NCBI GenBank assembly: GCA_018241265.1 | Contig: JAFEEF010000043.1 | Span: 62,001-126,000 of the forward strand | Reading direction: 5' to 3' | Length of the DNA stretch: 64,000 bases | Source of the DNA: Pseudomonadota bacterium | Lineage (GTDB): Bacteria; Pseudomonadota; Gammaproteobacteria; Burkholderiales; Burkholderiaceae_C | Shown here: positions 52,793 through 61,352 of the stretch, one piece after another | Position numbering within the stretch: position 1 is the first letter of the stretch | How the letters are laid out: each line of letters opens with the position of its first letter | Translations under genes and position numbers: made by a program | Notes under the pieces: model-generated | Database searches by the model: none | Told to the model about the DNA's origin: nothing | Seen by the model: only the letters and a program-made list of their open reading frames with translations

Positions 52793-54654
52793 GTGCGTCC
52801 TTCGAATGCACGCGCCGGGACGATCACATCGCCGCCCGGCGCGTCGTACATCGCATCGACGAGCGCCGCACGGTGCGTCAGCACGGCGCGCTGGTTGATC
52901 GAGCCCTTGTCGGTGACCTCGCCGCGATCGATCGACGGCGCGTCGGCCAGCACGATCGCGCGCGCCACGCGGGTCGCGCTGCCGGTGCCGCTGGCATGCA
53001 GGGTGTCGACGAGGCGCTGGAAGAAGCCGCGCACCGCGGGCGCTGCGAGCACCTCGGCCGCGGTCGCATCCGCCGGCAGGCCGGCGAACGCACGGCAGGC
53101 ATCGAGGCGTGGATAGATCAGGATGCCGACCTCGCCGCGGTTGATCCCGGCGATCACCACGTCCTGCACGCACGGGTCGCCGGCCGCGATGATCTTCGCG
53201 CGCAACGGCCCGACCGACACGAAGGTGCCGGTCGACAGTTTGAAGTCCTCCGCGACGCGGCCGTCGAAGACGAAGCCGAGCCCCGGCTGCTGCGGGTCCA
53301 TCGGCTTGACGGCATCGCCGCTCGCATAGAAGCCTTCGTCGTCGAACGACTCCGCCGTCTGCTCCGGCGCGCGCCAGTAGCCGGGCGTGACGTTCGGGCC
53401 GCGGTAGCGCACCTCGACCTTGTCGCCTTGCGGCACGAGCTTCAGCTCGATGCCGGGCGCCGGCAGGCCGATGTGGCCGGACTTCACGTCGTGCGCATTG
53501 GCGCAGATCGCGAACGGCGCGGTCTCGGTCATGCCGAGGCCGGTGAGCATGCGGATGCGCTCGCCGCAATGCGCCTCGGCGATGCGATCGAGCTTGTCCC
53601 ACACCGGCTGCGACAGGCCGGCGCCGGCGAAGAAGAACATCTTCACGCGGCTCAACAGCGTCGCGCGCAATGGCGCGTCGACCTCGAGCGCGTTGGCGAT
53701 CTCCTCGAAGCCGCGCGGCACGTTGAAGTACAAGGTCGGCGCGACCTCGCGCAGGTTGCGCAAGGTCTCGCCGATCAACGCCGGCGTCGGCTTGCCTTCG
53801 TCGATGTAGAGCGTGCCGCCGTTGTAGAGCGTGATGCCGACGTTGTGGTTGCCGCCGAACGTGTGGTTCCACGGCAGCCAGTCGACCAGCACCGGCGGCT
53901 CGTCCGCGAGCTGCGGGAAGCACTGGCGGATCATCTGCTGGTTGCTGCACAGCATGCGCTGCGTGTTGATCACGCCCTTGGGCAGCTTGGTCGAGCCCGA
54001 GGTGAACAGGAACTTCGCGATCGTGTCGGGGCCGACCCGCGCACGGGCCGCATCGACCGCGGCGGTCGGCTCGGTGCCGGCCATCTCGGCGAAGGCGATC
54101 GACGCACGCCCGTCGAGCGCGCCGCGGGCGAGCACCAGCGGCGTATCGGCCGGCACCGTCGCGGCGATCGCACGCCCGTAGGCGCGGCCGTCGGACGCGA
54201 ACACCAGCCCCGGCGTCAGCATGCCGAGGATGTGGCGGAGCTTGCCGTAGTCCTGCGAGACCAGCGAGTAGGCCGCGGAGATCGGCGCATACGGCACGCC
54301 GGCCAGCATCGCGCCGAGGCCGAGCAGCAGGTGCTCGATGTCGTTGTCCGACAGGATCGCGACCGGGCGCTCGGCCGACAGGCCCTGGTGGAGCAGGAAC
54401 TGCGCGATCGAGCGTGCGGTTCGCAGCGCCTCGGCATAGCTCACGCGGCGCCAGTCGCCGCCGTCGATCCGCTTGGCGACGAGCGTGCGCTCAGGGGCGA
54501 CGGCAGCCCAGTGCAGCAGCCGGTCGGTGATGCGCTTCGGATGCTCGGCCAGCGGCTCGACCGAGCGCACCACCGTGCTGCCGTCGGCGCGCGGCTCGAA
54601 CTGCGCCGCGAGCGAACCGCCGAGCGGCACGGGCCGGTAGCGCACGGTGGTCAT
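52789..54654 (-). CDS. Feruloyl/p-coumaroyl-CoA synthetase (CouL/FCS-like AMP-forming ligase)
   Basis: 621-aa ANL ligase. The phosphate loop is FTSGSTKLPKG at about 218-228, and VDWLPWNHTFGGNHN and GLGMTETAPF are the feruloyl-CoA synthetase-type blocks, with YWRAPEQTAESFDDEGFYASGD following. It activates hydroxycinnamates with ATP and CoA. The substrate is inferred from family resemblance and the adjacent feruloyl esterase, importer and side-chain genes. It overlaps the crotonase and SDR genes by 4 bp each. Confidence 0.9.
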   Translation of the reverse strand: MTTVRYRPVPLGGSLAAQFEPRADGSTVVRSVEPLAEHPKRITDRLLHWAAVAPERTLVAKRIDGGDWRRVSYAEALRTARSIAQFLLHQGLSAERPVAILSDNDIEHLLLGLGAMLAGVPYAPISAAYSLVSQDYGKLRHILGMLTPGLVFASDGRAYGRAIAATVPADTPLVLARGALDGRASIAFAEMAGTEPTAAVDAARARVGPDTIAKFLFTSGSTKLPKGVINTQRMLCSNQQMIRQCFPQLADEPPVLVDWLPWNHTFGGNHNVGITLYNGGTLYIDEGKPTPALIGETLRNLREVAPTLYFNVPRGFEEIANALEVDAPLRATLLSRVKMFFFAGAGLSQPVWDKLDRIAEAHCGERIRMLTGLGMTETAPFAICANAHDVKSGHIGLPAPGIELKLVPQGDKVEVRYRGPNVTPGYWRAPEQTAESFDDEGFYASGDAVKPMDPQQPGLGFVFDGRVAEDFKLSTGTFVSVGPLRAKIIAAGDPCVQDVVIAGINRGEVGILIYPRLDACRAFAGLPADATAAEVLAAPAVRGFFQRLVDTLHASGTGSATRVARAIVLADAPSIDRGEVTDKGSINQRAVLTHRAALVDAMYDAPGGDVIVPARAFEGRT

Positions 54655-55460
54655 GTCTTCTGCACCTTGCCGGCCTTGCCGTCCAGGAAGGCGCGCATGC
54701 GCTGCTTGGCGGCATCGTCGCCCTGCGCGATCGCAGCCATCAACGATTCGGTGAACAAGCCTTCGTCCTGGCCCATCTCGGCGATGCGCGGCAACGCCTG
54801 CATCACCGCGAAGTTGGAGAGCGGCGCGTTCGCGGCGATCTTCCCGGCCAGCTCCAGCGCCTTGGCCAGGCCCCGACCTTCGTCGACGACGTATTGCGAG
54901 ATGCCGATCGCCAGGCCCTGCTGCGCATCGTAGACGCGGCCGGTGAGCATCATGTCGGCCATGCGCGCCACGCCGATCAGGCGCGGAATGCGCGCCGAGC
55001 CGCCGCCGCCGACGAACAGGCCGCGCTGACCCTCGGGCAGGCCGTAGAACGCGCTCGTCTCGGCGACACGGATGTGGGCAGAGGCCGCCAGCTCCAGACC
55101 GCCGCCGACCACCGCGCCGTGCAGCACCGTGACCACCGGCACGCGGCCGAACTGGATTCGGTCGAACGCCGCATGCCAGGCGCGCGAATGCAGCACGCCC
55201 TCGGCCGCGCTGCGCTCGCCGAGCTCGGCCAGGTCGAGGCCGGCACAGAAGTGGTCGCCCTCGCCGCTGACGACGACCGCGCGCGTGGTCTCCGGCAGGT
55301 TGACGAACGCGGTCTCGATCTGGGCGATGAGCGCGTCGCTGATCGCGTTGCGCTTGGTCGGCCGGTTCAGCCGCAGGTGCGTGACGGCACCCCGGTGGCC
55401 GATGGCGAGCAGGTCGAGCTGGGCGAGCAGACCAGTGGCAGGAGAGAAGCGATCGGGCAT
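54651..55460 (-). CDS. Enoyl-CoA hydratase/isomerase family protein (CouM-like)
   Basis: 269-aa crotonase. The oxyanion hole is formed by FCAGLDLAEL and HGAVVGGGLELAAS, and YGLPEGQRGLFVGGGGSARIPRLIG carries the hydratase-type segment. The sequence does not follow the hydroxycinnamoyl-CoA hydratase-lyase (Ech) pattern, which fits hydration only, with the SDR completing the oxidation. It is the first gene of a nine-gene leftward operon ending in the MarR gene. An AT-rich promoter region lies upstream. Confidence 0.88.
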   Translation of the reverse strand: MPDRFSPATGLLAQLDLLAIGHRGAVTHLRLNRPTKRNAISDALIAQIETAFVNLPETTRAVVVSGEGDHFCAGLDLAELGERSAAEGVLHSRAWHAAFDRIQFGRVPVVTVLHGAVVGGGLELAASAHIRVAETSAFYGLPEGQRGLFVGGGGSARIPRLIGVARMADMMLTGRVYDAQQGLAIGISQYVVDEGRGLAKALELAGKIAANAPLSNFAVMQALPRIAEMGQDEGLFTESLMAAIAQGDDAAKQRMRAFLDGKAGKVQKT

Positions 55461-55720
55461 GGCTGGTGACGGAAATTGATTACATAGTATAAGTATTTTG
55501 TCGATAAGGCGTTGGTGTAAACCCGGATCAAAGCACCAACTCTATGTGCCACCCGATCTCCGTTTCTCTGGTCTGCAGGCGACTCGGCCAGACTGGGGTA
55601 AGCCCTGATAGGTCAAGCCAAATTGATTAATAGACTTAACTAACTTGCTGCCCCCACGCGTAGTCGCCCGATAGGCCGACCTGAGGTTCCCTGCCACTTT
55701 TCACGCAAGGAGACGATTCG
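55461..55720. promoter_or_regulatory. AT-rich divergent control region between hydroxycinnamate operon and esterase gene
   Basis: Strikingly AT-rich for this genome around 55472-55506 and 55618-55650. The 10-mer AAATTGATTA occurs twice in the same orientation, at 55473-55482 (12 bp from the crotonase start) and 55620-55629 (92 bp from the esterase start). TATACT on the minus strand at 55486-55491 is a possible -10 for the operon. The paired motif is a candidate binding site for the operon's MarR regulator. No gene is seen in this gap. Confidence 0.55.
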
Positions 55721-57409
55721 ATGACGAAACTTTCGATGACTGCGTTGGCCGCCGCCACGGCGGCGCTCGCAGGCTGCGTCAGCGGCGGCGGCGACAACCT
55801 GCCGCAGCTCCCGCCGGCCGTCGGCGCGGCACTACCGTCCTGCAGCGACCTGGCGACGAAGTTCACGTATGCGAATACCACCATCACCGCGGCCAACGCG
55901 ATCCCGGCCGGCACGCTGACCGTCGCCGGCCAGCCGGTACCGGCGCACTGCCAGCTCACCGGGTCGATGTACCAGCGCGTCAGTCCGGTCGATGGCAACA
56001 GCTACGCGATCGGCTTCGAGATGCGCCTGCCGAATGCCTGGAACGGCCGCTTCTACTACCAGGCCAACGGCGGCATCGACGGCTCGGTCGTCACCGCCAC
56101 CGGATCGGTCAACGGCGGCCCCGGGCCGACGAACGCGCTCGCGATGGGCTTTGCGGTGATCAGCTCCGACGCCGGGCACAGCGGCAGTCTCGGGCCGTTC
56201 TTCGGCATCGATCCGCAGGCGCGCCTCGACTACGGCTACCAGGCGGTCGGCAAGCTGACGCCGATGGCCAAGGCCGCCATCCAGGCGGCCTACGGCAAGG
56301 GGCCGGACCGCTCGTACTTCGGCGGCTGCTCGAACGGCGGGCGCCACACGATGGTCGCGATGGCCCGCTACGCCGACCAGTACGACGGCTTCCTGGCGGG
56401 CGACCCGGGCTTCCGGCTGCCGCTCGCCGCGACCGCGAACATCGCCGCCTACCAGGGCTATGCAAGCGTCGCGACCGACCCGGCCGACGTCTCCACCGGC
56501 TTCACGACGACCGAGCAGAAGCTCGTCGGCCAAGCCGTGCTCGCGAAGTGCGACGCGCTCGACGGCGTCGCCGATGGCCTGGTGCAGGACACGACGGCGT
56601 GCCAGGCCGCTTTCGACGTGACCCGCGACGTGCCGACCTGCAGCGGCGCGCGCGACGGCACCTGCCTGTCGTCGGCCCAGAAGACCGTGATCGCCAAGCG
56701 CTTCGCCGGCGTGACCGACAGCAGCGGCACGAAGTTCTATTCGAGCTGGCCGTTCGATGCCGGCATCGGCCTCGGCAACACCGCGTTCTGGTACTACACG
56801 TCGCCGCCGATGCTCGACTCGGGCGCGGTCGGCATCATCTGGGAGGTGCCGCCCGAGAACCCGGCGTCGTTCGTCGGGCCGACCTTCGCAGCCACCGGCA
56901 GCATCGACTCGATGCTCGCGAAGATCCAGGCGACGAACACGACCTACACCGAGAGCGCGCTCTCGTTCATGACGCCGCCGAACCCCTCGGACCTGTCGAC
57001 CTTGAAGAACCGCGGCGCCAAGGTGATGGTCTACCACGGCACGAGCGACCCGATCTTCTCGAGCGACGACACGACCGCCTGGTACCAGTCGCTGGCCGCG
57101 GCGAACGGCGGCGACGCCAGCAACTTCGCGCGCTTCTACCGCGTGCCGGGCATGACGCACTGCTCCGGCGGGCCGACGACCGACGAGTTCGACATGCTCA
57201 CGCCGCTCGTCGCCTGGGTCGAGCAGGGACAGGCGCCGGACAGCGTCGTGGCGAACGCGCGCGGCCCGGGCAACGCCGCCGGCGCCAATCCCGACATCCC
57301 GTCGTCGTGGTCGGCGACGCGCAGCCGGCCGCTGTGCGCCTATCCGAAAGTCGCGCGCTACCAGGGCAGCGGCGACGTCGAGTCCGCGGCGAGCTACGCC
57401 TGTCAGTGA
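55721..57409 (+). CDS. Secreted tannase/feruloyl esterase family lipoprotein
   Basis: 562-aa esterase. A lipobox (LAGC, Cys19) suggests an outer-membrane or surface lipoprotein. The nucleophile is S204 in FGGCSNGGR, the acid is probably in YHGTSDPIFSSDD, and the histidine is H480 in GMTHCSGG. The cysteines C203 and C481 next to the catalytic Ser and His form the CS-D-HC arrangement typical of tannases and feruloyl esterases. It should cut ester-linked ferulate/gallate from plant polymers. It is divergent from the hydroxycinnamate operon, giving a consistent substrate supply. Confidence 0.92.
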   Translation: MTKLSMTALAAATAALAGCVSGGGDNLPQLPPAVGAALPSCSDLATKFTYANTTITAANAIPAGTLTVAGQPVPAHCQLTGSMYQRVSPVDGNSYAIGFEMRLPNAWNGRFYYQANGGIDGSVVTATGSVNGGPGPTNALAMGFAVISSDAGHSGSLGPFFGIDPQARLDYGYQAVGKLTPMAKAAIQAAYGKGPDRSYFGGCSNGGRHTMVAMARYADQYDGFLAGDPGFRLPLAATANIAAYQGYASVATDPADVSTGFTTTEQKLVGQAVLAKCDALDGVADGLVQDTTACQAAFDVTRDVPTCSGARDGTCLSSAQKTVIAKRFAGVTDSSGTKFYSSWPFDAGIGLGNTAFWYYTSPPMLDSGAVGIIWEVPPENPASFVGPTFAATGSIDSMLAKIQATNTTYTESALSFMTPPNPSDLSTLKNRGAKVMVYHGTSDPIFSSDDTTAWYQSLAAANGGDASNFARFYRVPGMTHCSGGPTTDEFDMLTPLVAWVEQGQAPDSVVANARGPGNAAGANPDIPSSWSATRSRPLCAYPKVARYQGSGDVESAASYACQ

Positions 57410-57472
57410 GTCCCCTCCGCAGTCGGCGCCGGCTTACGATGCCGGCGACTGCCCACGCCACGAAAGCGCCGA

Positions 57473-58351
57473 ATGAACACCGCCGACCTGATCGCGATCG
57501 ACACCCACACGCACCTCGAGGTGTCGTGCTGGAACCCGTTCGACAGCTACGGCGAGGAGTACGACCGCGCCGCCGACAAGTACTTCCGCTCGAGCAAACG
57601 GCCGACGATGGCCGAGTCGCTCGCCTACTACCGCGAGAAGAAGATCGGCTTCGTGATGTTCACCGTCGATGCAGAGACGCAACTCGGCCGGCGCCGCATC
57701 CCGAACGAGGAGATCGCCGAGGCCGCGCAGGCCCACAGCGACATCATGATCGCCTTCGGCAGCATCGACCCGCACAAAGGCAAGATGGGCGCGCGCGAGG
57801 CGAGGAAGCTGATCGAGGAATACGGCGTCCAGGGCTTCAAGTTCCATCCGACCGTGCAGGGCTTCGAACCGTACGACCGGATGGCCTGGCCGATCTACGA
57901 GGTGATCGCCGAGCACAAGCTGCCGGCGGTGTTCCACAGCGGCCATTCGGGCATCGGCTCCGGGATGCGCTGCGGCGGCGGACTGCGCCTGCAGAACTCC
58001 AACCCGATGCTTCTGGAAGACGTCGCGATCGACTTCCCCGACATCCAGATCATCGTCGCGCACCCGTCGTGGCCGTGGCAGGACGAGGCGATCTCGCTGG
58101 CAATGCACAAGCCCAACATCTGGATCGACCTGTCGGGCTGGAGCCCGAAGTACTTTCCGCCGCAGCTCGTGCAGTACGCCAACACGCTGCTGAAGGACCG
58201 CGTGCTGTTCGGCAGCGACTTCCCGTTGATCATGCCGGACCGCTGGCTGAAGGATTTCGGCGAGGCAGGCTTCCGCGACGACGTGAAGCCGCTGATCCTG
58301 AAAGAGAACGCGATGCGGCTGCTCGGCCTGGCGGCAACGGCGGCTGCATGA
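57473..58351 (+). CDS. Amidohydrolase-family beta-ketoacyl-CoA hydrolase (CouO-like)
   Basis: 292-aa metal-dependent TIM-barrel hydrolase: IDTHTHLEV, GFKFHPTVQGFEPYD, HSGHSGIGSGMRCGGG, IIVAHPSWPWQDEA and LFGSDFPLIMPDRW. Proteins of this subgroup include the 4-hydroxyphenyl-beta-ketoacyl-CoA hydrolase CouO of Rhodococcus jostii RHA1, which ends the beta-oxidative removal of the hydroxycinnamate side chain. It lies 63 bp after the esterase gene on the same strand, so the two are probably co-transcribed and complete the CoA ligase/crotonase/SDR set of the divergent operon. Confidence 0.83.
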   Translation: MNTADLIAIDTHTHLEVSCWNPFDSYGEEYDRAADKYFRSSKRPTMAESLAYYREKKIGFVMFTVDAETQLGRRRIPNEEIAEAAQAHSDIMIAFGSIDPHKGKMGAREARKLIEEYGVQGFKFHPTVQGFEPYDRMAWPIYEVIAEHKLPAVFHSGHSGIGSGMRCGGGLRLQNSNPMLLEDVAIDFPDIQIIVAHPSWPWQDEAISLAMHKPNIWIDLSGWSPKYFPPQLVQYANTLLKDRVLFGSDFPLIMPDRWLKDFGEAGFRDDVKPLILKENAMRLLGLAATAAA

Positions 58352-58481
58352 GCTTTCGCGGCAGCCGCAGGGTCTACGCGCCGTGAGGTCACGAACGGCG
58401 CCGTAAACTGCTCGGCCCGACACGCGCCGCCTGCCGGCGGCGATCGCAACCCACCGAGGCAAACGCCACGAGGAGACCGCC

Positions 58482-59135
58482 ATGTCCCTGCGCATCAACG
58501 ACACCGCCCCCGACTTCGAAGCCGAGACCACGCACGGCAAGATCCGGTTCCACGACTGGATCGGCAACCAGTGGGCGATCCTGTTCTCGCACCCGAAGGA
58601 CTTCACGCCGGTCTGCACCACCGAGCTCGGCTACATGGCCAAGATCGAACCGGAGTTCACCAAGCGCAACGCCAAGCTGATCGGGCTGTCCGTCGATCCG
58701 GTGGACCGCCACGACGCCTGGGCCAAGGACATCGAGGAAACCCAGGGCGCGGCCGTCAAGTACCCGATGATCGGCGACAGCGACCTCCAGGTCGCCAAGC
58801 TCTACAACATGCTGCCGGCCGATGAAGTCGCGTCCGACGGCCGCACCGCGGCGACGAACGCCACGGTGCGCTCGGTCTTCATCGTCGGGCCGGACAAGAA
58901 GATCAAGCTGATGCTGACCTATCCGATGACGACCGGCCGCAACTTCGACGAGATCCTGCGCGTGCTCGATTCGATGCAGCTGACCGCCAGGCACAAGGTC
59001 GCGACGCCGGTGAACTGGAAGCACGGCGACGACGTGATCATCACGCCGGCGGTCAGCAACGAAGAGGCCGAGAAGTCGTTCCCGGGCTTCAAGACGATCA
59101 AGCCGTACCTGCGCACGACCAAGCAGCCGAGCTGA
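58482..59135 (+). CDS. 1-Cys peroxiredoxin (Prx6-type)
   Basis: 217-aa AhpC/TSA-family peroxidase. The peroxidatic cysteine is in DFTPVCTTELG, and the C-terminal domain (KHKVATPVNWKHGDDVIITPAVSNEEA) with its PVNWxxGD block marks the Prx6 class, which lacks a resolving cysteine. It removes H2O2 and organic peroxides in the cytoplasm. AGGAG precedes the ATG. It stands alone; oxidative stress control sites were not identified. Confidence 0.94.
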   Translation: MSLRINDTAPDFEAETTHGKIRFHDWIGNQWAILFSHPKDFTPVCTTELGYMAKIEPEFTKRNAKLIGLSVDPVDRHDAWAKDIEETQGAAVKYPMIGDSDLQVAKLYNMLPADEVASDGRTAATNATVRSVFIVGPDKKIKLMLTYPMTTGRNFDEILRVLDSMQLTARHKVATPVNWKHGDDVIITPAVSNEEAEKSFPGFKTIKPYLRTTKQPS

Positions 59136-59256
59136 CAGCCGATCGTCGCCGGCGGTGGGCACAAGAGCGGCCGGCCTGCCGAAAACCCGCTTGCCGGCGC
59201 GCGGCCTGAATCCGCACACTCGGGTACATGTCGTCACAAATCCCGAGGGAGTACTC

Positions 59257-60411
59257 ATGCGCCTGATGCTGTCGATGGCCGTTGCGCTGGCCACCGTGAC
59301 CGCTGCCCACGCCCAGGGCCAGCCGCCGATCAAGGTCGGCCTGATGCTGCCGGCCACCGGCACCTATGCCGCGCTCGGCACGATGATCGAGAACGGCTTC
59401 AAGCTCTACGTGCAGGAGCAGGGCGGCAAGCTCGGCGGCCGCGAGATCCAGTACTTCAAGGTCGACGACGAGTCGGAGCCGGCGAAGGCGACCGACAACG
59501 TCAACAAGCTGATCAAGCGCGACAACGTCGACGTGCTGGTCGGCACGGTGCACTCGGGCGTCGCGCTCGCGATGGCCAAGGCGGCGAAGGACAGCAACAC
59601 GCTGCTGATCGTGCCGAACGCCGGCGCCGACGCGATCACCGGCGCGATGTGCGCGCAAAACATCGTGCGCAGCTCGTTCTCGAACTGGCAGCCGGGCTAC
59701 TCGACCGGCGTGGTCGCCGCGCAGAAGGGCTACAAGCGCGCGATGACGATCACCTGGAACTACGCCGCCGGCAACGAGACGGTGAGGGGCTTCACCGAGG
59801 CGTTCGAGAAGGGCGGCGGCAAGGTCGTCAAGGACCTGAGCCTGCCGTTCCCGAACGTCGAGTTCCAGCCGCTGCTGACCGAGATCGCGGCGCAGAAGCC
59901 GGACGTCGTGTTCGCGTTCTTCGCCGGCGGCGGCGCCGTCAAGTTCGTGAAGGACTATGCCGCGGCCGGCCTGACCAAGACCGTGCCGCTGTTCGGCTCG
60001 GGCTTTCTGACCGACGGCACGCTCGAGGCGCAGGGCGCGTCGGCGCAGGGCCTGTACACCACGCTGCACTACGCCGACAACCTCGACACGCCGCGCAACA
60101 ACGCCTTTCGCAAGAGCTTCGCGCTGACCTACAAGGCCAATGCCGACGTCTATGCGGTGCAGGGCTATGACGCCGCGCAGATCCTGGCGGCCGGGCTGAA
60201 GGCGGTGAACGGCGACCTCGCCAAGCGCGACGCGCTGACCGCGGCGATGCACAAGGCGGTCGTCGACAGCCCACGCGGCAAGTTCACGCTGTCGGCGGCC
60301 GGCAATCCGGTGCAGGACATGTATTTGCGCGAGGTCAAGGGCATCAACAACGAATACCGCGCGGTCGCCGTCAAGGCGCTTGCGGATCCGGCGCGCGGCT
60401 GCAAGCTGTGA
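59257..60411 (+). CDS. Orphan Liv-type periplasmic binding protein
   Basis: 384-aa binding protein with signal peptide MRLMLSMAVALATVTAAHA and mature QGQPPIKVGLMLPATGTYAALG. GGREIQYFKVDDESEPAKATDNVNKL and VGTVHSGVALAMAKAAKDS match the Peripla_BP_6 group seen with aromatic-acid importers. No permease or ATPase gene is adjacent, so it may feed one of the three Liv systems in this region or one elsewhere. GAGGGAG precedes the ATG. Confidence 0.9.
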   Translation: MRLMLSMAVALATVTAAHAQGQPPIKVGLMLPATGTYAALGTMIENGFKLYVQEQGGKLGGREIQYFKVDDESEPAKATDNVNKLIKRDNVDVLVGTVHSGVALAMAKAAKDSNTLLIVPNAGADAITGAMCAQNIVRSSFSNWQPGYSTGVVAAQKGYKRAMTITWNYAAGNETVRGFTEAFEKGGGKVVKDLSLPFPNVEFQPLLTEIAAQKPDVVFAFFAGGGAVKFVKDYAAAGLTKTVPLFGSGFLTDGTLEAQGASAQGLYTTLHYADNLDTPRNNAFRKSFALTYKANADVYAVQGYDAAQILAAGLKAVNGDLAKRDALTAAMHKAVVDSPRGKFTLSAAGNPVQDMYLREVKGINNEYRAVAVKALADPARGCKL

Positions 60412-60479
60412 GTGCGCGCAGGGTCGGCCGCGGGCCCTGGTCCACAATGCGCGACCTGCCGCAGACCTAGGACATTCCG

Positions 60480-60782
60480 ATGATTCTCGAAGTCGCAGAC
60501 CTCCGCATCACGCCGGAGCGCCAGGCCGAGTTCGACGCCGCGATCCGCCAGGGCGTCGAGACGGTCATCAGCCATGCCAAGGGCTTTTCGGGCTACGAGG
60601 TGCAGCGCTGCATCGAAACGCCCGGGCGCTACCTGCTGATGATCCGGTGGCAGACGCTCGAGAACCATACCGTCGACTTCCGCGGCGGGCCGCTCTTCCC
60701 GCAATGGCGCGCGATCGTCGGTCCGTTCTTCGCGCAGCCGCCGGCGGTCGAGCACTTCGAGCTCGTCGCGAAGTCGGCCTGA
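60480..60782 (+). CDS. Antibiotic biosynthesis monooxygenase (ABM) domain protein
   Basis: 100-aa ferredoxin-like dimeric alpha-beta barrel protein: MILEVADLRITPERQAEFDAAI, KGFSGYEVQRCIETPGRYLLMIRWQTLENHT and FFAQPPAVEHFELV. Proteins of this small family are cofactor-free oxygenases or structural relatives; the substrate is unknown. It follows the orphan binding protein by 68 bp on the same strand. Confidence 0.85.
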   Translation: MILEVADLRITPERQAEFDAAIRQGVETVISHAKGFSGYEVQRCIETPGRYLLMIRWQTLENHTVDFRGGPLFPQWRAIVGPFFAQPPAVEHFELVAKSA

Positions 60783-61019
60783 GTCGCCGGAGCGAGGTGC
60801 CCGTGCCATTGCGCAGCGCAGGCGACTCGGCTCCCAAGAACCCTCGAGAGCCACAGACTCTCGGCCCCTGAGTTCGCTCGCGGCGCGTCCCAAAAACCCC
60901 TTTATCTGCCGCCGCGCCGGAGGCTGGCTGGACGATGCCCGCCGAATCCTGGGACAATTGCGCCTTAGCTTGCCATGTGGCCTGCCATCACGGCAGCGCC
61001 GCACCCTTCAGGTACCTCC
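60783..61019. other. Intergenic region with inverted repeats
   Basis: No gene is supported. CGAGAG-CCACAGA-CTCTCG forms a hairpin at 60845-60863, and GAGTCGCC next to the ABM stop is complementary to GGCGACTC about 40 nt on. These may end the ABM transcript. The promoter of the zinc-ribbon gene should lie in the AT-richer part after 60890. Confidence 0.4.
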
Positions 61020-61277
61020 ATGGCCATCCGTCGCACTCCCACCGTTTCCGCTCCCGAGTCCACGCAGAAGCTGCGCCAGACACAGGCTGAATACGTTGCC
61101 GCGCGCCCATTGGGCGAGCCTGGCGTGAAGCCGATGATGTCGAGTTCGAAGATGTACGTCTGCCGCCGCTGCCAGGCGAACTTCAAGACCGGCGACGGCA
61201 AGCCCGACGCCCGCATGCCCGGCCTGGGCAAGTGCAACAAGTGCCTCGCCGCCGCCACGGCGCCGTTGGCCGCCTGA
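61020..61277 (+). CDS. Small zinc-ribbon-like hypothetical protein
   Basis: 85-aa basic protein. Four cysteines in two pairs (C48-x-x-C51 in YVCRRCQANF and C72-x-x-C75 in GKCNKCLAA) form a likely zinc ribbon. The N-terminal 45 residues are polar and probably disordered. I do not recognise the family beyond this. Codon usage fits the neighbours. The start ATG 61020 was chosen over an upstream in-frame ATG at 60975 because the upstream residues look like untranslated leader. Confidence 0.7.
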   Translation: MAIRRTPTVSAPESTQKLRQTQAEYVAARPLGEPGVKPMMSSSKMYVCRRCQANFKTGDGKPDARMPGLGKCNKCLAAATAPLAA

Positions 61278-61352
61278 TCTCGACTTCCGGTCGGGCTGAC
61301 GGACGGCAGGAAAACGGGAGGAAGGCGGCAGGACGCGGACGCCGATCCGGCG

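Noticed and set aside
54651-55460. Feruloyl-CoA hydratase-lyase (Ech, vanillin-forming).
   Set aside because: The sequence lacks the Ech-type conserved segments, and the operon contains a 3-hydroxyacyl-CoA dehydrogenase and a CouO-like hydrolase, which fit hydration followed by oxidation.
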